Of a stretch of DNA of 64,000 nt, positions 57,195 to 64,000 are shown piece after piece; positions within the stretch are counted from its first letter, which is position 1, and each line of letters opens with the position of its first letter. The notes under the pieces were generated by a model. The model made no database searches. It had not been told where the DNA came from and saw only the letters and a program-made list of their open reading frames with translations. A program made the position numbers and the translations under genes. Source of the stretch: Cryptomeria japonica (Eukaryota; Streptophyta; Pinopsida; Cupressales; Cupressaceae); NCBI RefSeq assembly GCF_030272615.1, contig NC_081405.1, positions 311,377,235 to 311,441,234 of the forward strand. The letters run 5' to 3'.

Positions 57195-58299
57195 GAGACA
57201 ATAGTTGGAAGGAGCTCTTGAGGATTTTGATGCAGAAAAATTAAAGAATATCAAACTGGAAGATGAGCTCATAACTGTTCAAGAATTCATCAAAACACTT
57301 CAAGAAAACCTAGTTATAGAAAAGAATAAGAGAAAAGAATTACATGTGCAACTGCAAAACCAAGATGATGAAGAAAAGGAAACTCTCAGAGATATTGCAG
57401 AGAAACTAAGACAAGAGAATAGTAACATGAGGAATGAGATGCAATATTTAACCATTAGACTATGTAAGGATATTGAAGATAGAAAGAGAAATGAGGAAGA
57501 TTTGGCCAGAAGATTTAATGAAAGATCAGATGAATCTATAAGGCTTAGTTATGAAAATGATATGCTTAAAATAGATTTGATTCACATTCAACATGACAAA
57601 GAGGAACTTATGAGACAATTTAGTACTTTGGAAAGTGAGTTGGTCAATGCAAATGAATACAAAGACAAATTCAAGAAGAGTTTAGACAAACTTGATGATA
57701 TGCTGAAAAGTGAAAAACCCAATGGAGAAATAGTTGGACTTGAATTTGAACATGGAGAAAGTTCCAGAACTACAAACAATCATGATCACAACAAATCGAT
57801 AAGGAAACTTAATGCTTATAAATTCAATGGCAAATGTTTTAATTGCAACAAATTTGGTCATAGAGCAAATCAATACAGATTTAGGAATAATTAGAATACA
57901 AACTTACCCACCGGTCAATGTTCCAAATACAATAAAAATTGCCATAACTTAGAAAATTGTAGAATGAATATGAAATGCTATGTTTGTGGTAGATTTGGAC
58001 ATCTATCTAATCAATGTAGAACTAAAACCGGTCAAGGTTATGGATAAGCTATTTGAAGAAACAATGTAACCTGCTCTGCATGTAACACAATTGGGCATAT
58101 TGAATTTTTTTGTAGAAGTAAGTTTGTACCGGCAAACAACAAAGGATCTAATGACAAAGCTAAGGAAAAGGTGAATGAAATCAAGCAAGAATTCACAAAA
58201 CAATGGGTCAAGAAGAAAGATCAAAGGAATGATGAATCTGTCTCTACACAGGCAGAACAGAGCAATCTTGCATCGATAGGAGATTCTTCATCTAACTAA
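57195..58299 (+). pseudogene. gag: Gag-like frame: coiled coil plus four zinc knuckles
   Basis: After the TAG at 57,202 the frame is open to 57,894: LEGALEDFDAEKLKNIKLED and long charged helices (RDIAEKLRQENSNMRNEMQY, RLSYENDMLKIDLIHIQHDK) that should form a coiled coil. The first knuckle CFNCNKFGHRANQY has lost its last Cys. Continuing in frame across three stops come a degenerate CSKYNKNCHNLENC, an intact CYVCGRFGHLSNQC and an intact CSACNTIGHIEFFC, then a lysine-rich end to TAA at 58,297. The CCHC array points to RNA binding as in gag. The usual copia gag core motifs were not found, so the capsid part is missing or replaced. Confidence 0.75.
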
Positions 58300-58610
58300 G
58301 GAATAATCCTTAGGGGTAAGGAAACTAATTGAAGATCATTTATTTACCCTCAATTGGTGGTAAAAATTCACATTTCTTCTTTATCGACACATATGTTGAG
58401 TATTCACTTCATTGACAAAGCATTTTTTGTGGTTGTAAGTTAACTTTTTGGTTATAAAGCACTTGAATTTCTCATTTTGACTCACCAAGCATTCAAGCAT
58501 TCAAAGAGCGCAAAGTTGAGCACCAACATTCAAGAAGCAAAACAACAAGGTTTTTCAAGGCATCCAAGGTTCTCACTTGCATTTGACAATCAAGTGATTT
58601 ATCTTATGAC
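58300..58610 (+). other. Spacer between the two frames of the non-autonomous element
   Basis: AT-rich, no domain. It contains CACCAAGCATTCAAGCATTC and ends at the ATG of the second frame. Confidence 0.6.
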
Positions 58611-61600
58611 ATGGCTTCTTAATCTTCCGTTCCTGAATTCATTGCAAACCCCACTATTGTGGAAAATGTCAAGCAACCTAGACCAGTCTTCAAAATAATC
58701 CCTAAGATAGCTAAGTTCGATGACTCCATTGGTGCATTTTCAAAAATTCAGAAAGGAGTCGCATTTGCTAAAGACCCCAAGGCATACATTCATTGTAACA
58801 TAGAAGATTTAGGGTTGGAGGATATAAAGAACATGTTCATGAATGTTATCTCTGATAACCAAGGTGTAGTAAAACCAGAACTCAAGATTGTTGAAGATTT
58901 AGGGCTCACTAACATCCTTCACATGCCTGAATTTTCAGATGATATTGTCTGTTATGTTCTTAGAAGACTTCACGATGAATTTTTCTGGCTAGACTAAAAT
59001 TTGAAAATCACTAAGGAAGCAATTAAGGTTGTTACTAGTTTACCTTCTACCAACACTAGGCCAAATAAGAAAAAGAAAATTCCAAACAAAGAGGTTATGA
59101 ACTTAACCGACGCTACATTTGACAATAGGTCACTTAGGGTTAGTTATATAATTGACAACAATGCCAAATATTCTAGTATGGTTATTGGATACAAAGTTGC
59201 TCATACTAATAGGTTGAATTCTTTATCAAGTTTATGCATTCATAGTGCCTATAAGATGATTTTGAATAATGCTAAAATTGACATTTGTGAATGGCTGAAA
59301 GATTAATTGTTAGAGAATTTGAGCAAGATCAAAGGTGACAAGAAGGGAACTTTCAAGTTTGGAAATTTTATTGTATGCTTAATGCTATATTTCTCAAAGG
59401 AGATTCTCGGTATTGGACACAAGGACTTTGCCTATGATATTTCTGTTGGAAGATAGATAAAGGAGGCAATTACCAACATAGGTTAAGATGGTGATAAATA
59501 GGTAAAAGATTACTTCAAGGACTTTCAACCTAAAATGAAACAAAGGGAAAGGATTCCCCAAAGAATTGTTGACAAATATGACAAAAAAATATGCTTTATT
59601 GTGAAAAGAGATGAAGTATGGATGGAGGTAGTTAGAGCTAGAACTATCTGGATAATAGAGATGGGTTATGAAGTGGACTCACACATCTTGGATTCTTATG
59701 CCAAGATACTCCTAGATGCTCCACCATAACTGACATAAAAGATCTTTGGTAATGCTAAAACTATAGAGAGTGATGTTACTATGAAGAAGCAGAGGAAAAA
59801 ACCAGAAAAAGTAATAAAGATGCTTCAAAGTTTGTAGAAGTTGTTAAGAAGGGATTGCTGAAACTTGATCTGATGAAAGGTGTTGCTAAACAACAACCAG
59901 TATCACATATTTCTCTTATGGCTACCTCATCCGATTCTGATAGTGATAAGGCTGCTGAATTCAAAAGGGTGGACAGAAAGAAAAGAAAACCCTCACCAGC
60001 ACCTGCTTCATTACCGAAGAAACCAAGAACACTTAGAAAGAAACAATAGGCTCTAAGAGAGCCTAGAGGTCAGAAGAAGAAAGTCACACCAAAGAAGCAA
60101 CCAGAACAAAAGAAACCCAACACTCTTTCACCAGAAGAGTTGATAAATGAAATAACTCAGGAAGGAAATCTCAGTAATGTTAGTAACTTTTATCATTCTT
60201 TTAAGGATTCAGATAAGGATACTATTGAGGAAAGTATAATTTTGTATTTGGATATATATAAGAAGGTTCTTAGTGAGGTTATAGATGTTCTTCCTAATGA
60301 TCTATACTTGAGACTCGAAGCAAAGAGAATGTCCATTATGGAGTTGGATAAGAAACTGAAGGTTGATGCACTGTTAGCGATTTATCCTATAAATTCTACG
60401 CAAGAAATAGATGATTTAATATCTGAAGCTAACAAGACTATTTTTGTGAGTGGTCATCGGTAAGTTAGTCTTATCGCCGACAGAATAAAAGAGATTGCAG
60501 ATGAAACAATTGATAAGTGGGATATATTCTTTATTGACAAGGAGAAGATGGATGAGAAAGATAGACAAAACCCTTCACTAAAGTATATCAGAAAATAGAC
60601 AAGGGTAAGAGGAAGTTTGGCAGTGTACCTGACATCACAACTAAGGACAACTTACCTCCACTGACATAGGACACCCCACCAATAGTATCAGAGGCATTGA
60701 CAGAAATGCAAAATAAGCCTAAAAATAAGTCAAAGGAAGTGAAAGAAGATGACACTGATCTCGAGTCAAACATTCTATTCACAATGAATGTTGACACTCA
60801 GGATATCAATATTGTAATGGATAAGGAAACTGTAGAGGAAAAGAAATATGAAGCTATAAATGTTGAGAAACTTGAATCACTGGTCAAGACTATTGACACT
60901 CAATAGAATGTTGAGATATCGATAGAAATAGAAAAGGAACAAGAATAGACACAATAAGAACCGACAGTAAATAAGAATGAGAATAAGAGTGAATATAATG
61001 AAGAGAAAGTGGATAAAGAAGAGGTTAAGGTAACTAAACAGGTATCTAGAGAAGAGAAGAAGGTTATTGCAGAACCTAGCATTTCTCCCAGTACTTCTAC
61101 TATGGATTTCAAACTGACAAACGTTACTGATATATTATTAGATTCCATAAAGAAGATAATAGAATGAAATGCCTTAGCATTTAAGGCTATTGATGATTCT
61201 TCACTGATTTTGCAGATCATTGCACCGACGTGTTAGGTTGATCACATTGTTGGGTCTATAGGTAAATTGGACACATTGTCCAAATTCATTTCTTCTAACA
61301 TTCAGTCTGTAGATAAGATTAATGAGGAAAATATTCAGAAAAGAGTTAATAAGGAGAAGGATGAATTCTTTGACAAAACAATAAAGGATTGTACAGGACA
61401 AATTGATTCATTCTTGTCGGTATTGAATTCCACCATTTTGGAATACAAGGAATTGTAAAGGGAAGCATGCAAACCTCACCACCTAACAAAAGATATTGAT
61501 GAGAAAATAAGGAAAACACAGAAAGAGATTAATGACATTGCTGACAATATGATTGGTTCTTTGGAACTCACATCAGTTTTGGATCAAGCAATGGCTATTT

Positions 61601-61758
61601 ATGAAGAGAAGATTGAGAAATTAGAAAAAGAGAAAACAAGGTTGAAGATGAAAACCCGAGAGTTAAAGAACAAACTTGGCCCTAGATTGGATAATTTGTT
61701 AACACACCAGAATGAGATATCTAGGGAAACTATTCAAGGGGAAAGATCACTAGAGTAA
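58611..61758 (+). pseudogene. Long accessory frame: globular part, basic linker, coiled coil
   Basis: Roughly 1,050 codons can be followed from ATG at 58,611 with many stops and two frame changes (near 59,800 and 60,600). The N-terminal 370 residues look globular: NVKQPRPVFKIIPKIAKFDD, GLEDIKNMFMNVISDNQG, LKITKEAIKVVTSLPST, FKFGNFIVCLMLYFSKEILG. A serine-acid stretch and a basic KRVDRKKRKPSPAPASLPKK linker follow (59,940-60,048). The rest is charged and heptad-rich, ending AIYEEKIEKLEKEKTRLKMK and RELKNKLGPRLDNLL. No enzyme motif was found. It occupies the place of pol. I do not recognise the family. The layout is like the extra frame in the LINE at 42,162. Confidence 0.6.
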
Positions 61759-62070
61759 CAGATGCATAATTTCACCGGAATGATCCGATAGACAGAGACT
61801 GTAATTTTTGACAACACAAAGTTTTTGTAAAGTCTTAACTTGGTTTTGGCAGACATTTTTCAGATTGTACACAACTAACTACAAAATTGTAGGTAAATTT
61901 TGAATTTTTTATTCTTTTGACATCCTTTGTCATTGATGTCAAAGGGGGGGTGGTGTAATGAGAAAAATGTACAGAAGGAGATCATTTTCTTAGAGGGAGC
62001 ACTCTCTTTTTTTGGACTTCAAATCTTGTATATCAGTTTTGATTTTTCTCATGAGTGTTGCCATCAATGC
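61759..62070 (+). other. 3' untranslated region of the non-autonomous element
   Basis: Contains the duplicated phrase GTCATTGATGTCAAAGGGGG (61,928 region) and GCCATCAATGCCAAAGGGGG at the true purine tract, i.e. a second, upstream purine-tract-like motif. Confidence 0.6.
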
Positions 62071-62083
62071 CAAAGGGGGAGAT
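62071..62083 (+). other. Polypurine tract of the non-autonomous element
   Basis: CAAAGGGGGAGAT directly precedes the TGTTGACATT start of the 3' LTR. Confidence 0.82.
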
Positions 62084-62969
62084 TGTTGACATTATACACT
62101 CAGGTGAGAATGGTTGATGTTGTCATTGATGGCAACCAACAGGTAACAGGTTTCAAAGTTTCTACTGGCAATAGACTTTACCTATCGGCACTGATAGTCA
62201 CTACAAGGTTTATTCACATGGGCATCTAGTTACACCAGAAGTAGATTATACTGACAGTCCAAGCCGACTTGGAAATAATATTGTTTATGCAAAATGTAAT
62301 GTAATATTATATTTGTATGGCCAACATGATGTATTGTAAAGACTCATATATGTATGAGATCTTGTAGGTCATTTTGTGAGTAGATATATGATATGAGATG
62401 TAATGTAAAGAAGCAGTAATATGTGATAGGTTATGTTAGCAAATAATTATATATGCACTGTTATGTATTTATCTTGAGAGCGAATAAGAAGTAGAGTAGA
62501 GTGAAGCAAGGTTTTGGGAGAGGTATCACACAGAGCTTAAACTGGTACTGAATCCAGCATTGCAGATGCTATTTTGAAGCATCACATTGTTATTAGATTT
62601 AACCATCTAATTGTAGTCAGTGGGACTCCATTTTGTTGTTGAGAAGTGAGCTCTAGGCAGTTGGCCTTCCTGCATGTGTAGGCCCCTATTGTACTAAGTA
62701 ATATTTATTCATATTGGCCATTGAGTAAATATTGTGGGTCACAAATCCCACCGAGGTTTTTCCCTTACATGGTTTCCTCAACAAAAATATCTGTGTTATG
62801 GTGTGCATTGATGCTTATTCTTTTGTTTCTCTTTACTGCATTATTATTTTCTTACCGGTATATTAGTTTGGGTTGTAAAGTTGCAAATAAGTTTAATTCT
62901 TTCATCAACCGGTTAGACACTGATTCACCCCCCCTCTCAGTGTCTTTGGGACTAAACAAATATCTAATA
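62084..62969 (+). repeat. 3' LTR of the gag/coiled-coil element
   Basis: The partner of 48,635-49,521. It ends ATCTAATA directly before GATCA. Frames that appear open across its end and the following DNA are chance fusions of LTR and PMD sequence. Confidence 0.9.
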
Positions 62970-63829
62970 GATCAGATTAGTGGATATGAGATCCCCTGGA
63001 AGGATTTCATGGATTTTGATTATGCTCCACTACCATCGGTACTTGCAGGTTTCATTGGTGGATTTCTATGTCCCGACTATAGGTGGAAGGGACTAGTCGT
63101 GGGATGGGGATTTGTGCTAGAGGATATGGTCACACATGGACACAGGTTTGCATGGGGGTCCTATATGTTATCCCACCTTTATAGAGAGGGTCACCAGGTG
63201 GTGTATCTAGGATACAACAATCTACCAGTTGGGGTGACATTACTATAGGTGTGGGCTTGGGAGCACATTCTTGCAATGAGGCCACTTGCAGATAGGGATA
63301 GGCCAGTTGGGCAAGCATATGCTTATGGATATACAGGTATAGTTGTCCAAAAGAAGCTGGGAAAACTAGAGCATTAGCAGAGGGTACAAGATGACATCGA
63401 TACAACCATTTGGAGACCATACATGGATTGTGAGGTGTGGGCAGAGGATGGGCTAGAGATTCCCTATGTTTATATGTTGAGATATCTGATCGGGCAAACA
63501 CCCTTTATTATCAAGCGATTCTTGCATTGTCATGTTTAGCGGCAGTATGGTAGACAACAGGGGATGCCAGAGGGAGCTTGTTTATATGCTCATCGATGAT
63601 AGGATGTGCTAGAGTGGGGACCCACTTTAGATAGCATAACAATGATAGAGGAGTATATGACATTGGCAGGATAGATATGGGATTATGGAGCTAGGGTCAT
63701 GGATGCAGGGATGATAAAGGAGTTTGCAACGTACTTTGTGGCACATGCAGTGGCACAGATATCTGATCTAGTAGAGATGCTACCTGCCTTGGATGATGAT
63801 GATGAGTAGCCATAGAGGCAAGGGGGAGC
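62970..63829 (+). pseudogene. Plant mobile domain protein, C-terminal part
   Basis: Behind the element the PMD frame resumes in phase: DQISGYEIPWKDFMDFDYAP, VLAGFIGGFLCPDYRWKGLV, HRFAWGSYMLSHLYREGHQV and, after a TAG at 63,246, VWAWEHI. WGS-x-x-LSHLYR and the later WAWE are core PMD motifs. Further in-frame stops (near 63,375, 63,537, 63,597 and 63,672) all lie where CAG, TGG or CGA codons would fit, and no frameshift is needed up to LPALDDDDE and TAG near 63,810. The whole decayed protein would have about 400 residues. Gypsy-B presumably continues to the right. Confidence 0.8.
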
Positions 63830-64000
63830 CAGACAGAGAGATGAGGAGGGAGAGGAGGTAGGAGATGGAGATGATGGAGGAGGTGGTGGAGGTGGATTAG
63901 ATAGAGGGAGAGGAGATAGAGGATGTGGAGGATTAGATAGAGGATGAGGAGGGGGGCTTGTTCTTGGTGCTAGTGGGGCTAGTAGGGTAGGTGCAGTGCT
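63830..64000. other. Purine-rich low-complexity end of the window
   Basis: Runs of GGAGG, GATGGAG and GATAGAGG. In the PMD frame they would give a Gly, Asp and Arg-rich tail (DEEGEEVGDGDDGGGG), so it may be the degenerate C-terminus of that protein. Confidence 0.5.

Larger units (their letters stand above)
48635..62969 (+). mobile_element. Non-autonomous LTR element with gag-like and coiled-coil frames, no polymerase
   Basis: LTRs 48,635-49,521 (887 bases) and 62,084-62,969 (886 bases) are flanked by a perfect GATCA duplication (48,630-48,634 and 62,970-62,974). The terminal CA of the 3' LTR has become TA. An initiator-Met primer site and a purine tract are in place. Without copia-1 the element is about 6.7 kb. 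It contains a frame with a coiled coil and CCHC zinc knuckles, and a second long frame. No protease, integrase or reverse transcriptase is visible. LTR style and primer site resemble copia elements, so a copia-type helper is likely. Confidence 0.88.

Noticed and set aside
62721-63248. A single 175-codon protein
   Set aside because: The first 80 codons are LTR sequence and the rest is the PMD frame; the fusion arises at the element border (62,969/62,970) and is not a gene.
1-64000. A new defence, biosynthetic or operon-like system
   Set aside because: All interpretable sequence belongs to retroelements, a SINE, a LINE, a PMD frame and decayed transposase-like genes; there is no cluster of functional enzymes or regulators.

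Overview
The window looks like nuclear DNA of a seed plant with a very large, repeat-laden genome, most likely a conifer or other gymnosperm. This rests on content: full-length and broken Ty3/gypsy and Ty1/copia elements stacked inside one another, several internally deleted LTR elements, an L1-type LINE with a plant RNase H tail, a tRNA-derived SINE, and plant-type GT-AG introns. No marker gene fixes the species. No intact cellular gene, rRNA gene, CRISPR array or bacterial-type operon is visible. Nearly every reading frame carries in-frame stops, so the coding features are annotated as pseudogenes.

Left half (1-34,023). Two pieces of a transposase-like protein with recurrent Cys/His motifs frame this part. 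Piece A (541-1,521) carries the N-terminal cysteine-rich half. Piece B carries the C-terminal half and is now spread over 27 kb (6,571-34,023), because two LTR elements landed in its exons. The first is a gag-protease element without polymerase (6,880-14,634). The second is a LARD-like element with about 4.5-kb LTRs and a non-coding core (14,881-32,963). The 3' LTR of the LARD was later hit by a reverse-oriented SINE (25,355-25,620) and by a 5-kb element that keeps only a protease reading frame (26,736-31,716). Target-site duplications and resumption of reading frames support these insertions.

Middle (34,024-38,962). After an AT-rich stretch comes a decayed multi-exon gene of unknown function on the minus strand (35,493-36,760), convergent with piece B. 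It is followed by a minus-strand gypsy LTR (gypsy-A, 36,835-38,760) that contains a copia solo LTR with a perfect 5-bp duplication.

Right half (38,963-64,000) is a nest up to five deep. Gypsy-A is interrupted by a minus-strand copia element (copia-2). Copia-2 is interrupted by a LINE (41,104-44,066, long target duplication) and by a second minus-strand gypsy (gypsy-B, from 45,206 to beyond the window). Gypsy-B carries, antisense to itself, a plant-mobile-domain reading frame. That frame is split by a plus-strand non-autonomous LTR element (48,635-62,969, perfect GATCA duplication) with a zinc-knuckle gag-like frame and a long coiled-coil frame but no polymerase. This element is split, 16 bases into its gag frame, by the most complete copia element of the window (copia-1, 49,609-57,194, minus strand).

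The genes do not form a cellular pathway. Together they record successive insertion and decay. The most unusual items are four LTR elements without reverse transcriptase that differ in what they keep (gag-protease, protease only, gag plus coiled coil, nothing), a LINE with an extra reading frame downstream of RNase H, and the dismembered transposase-like gene.
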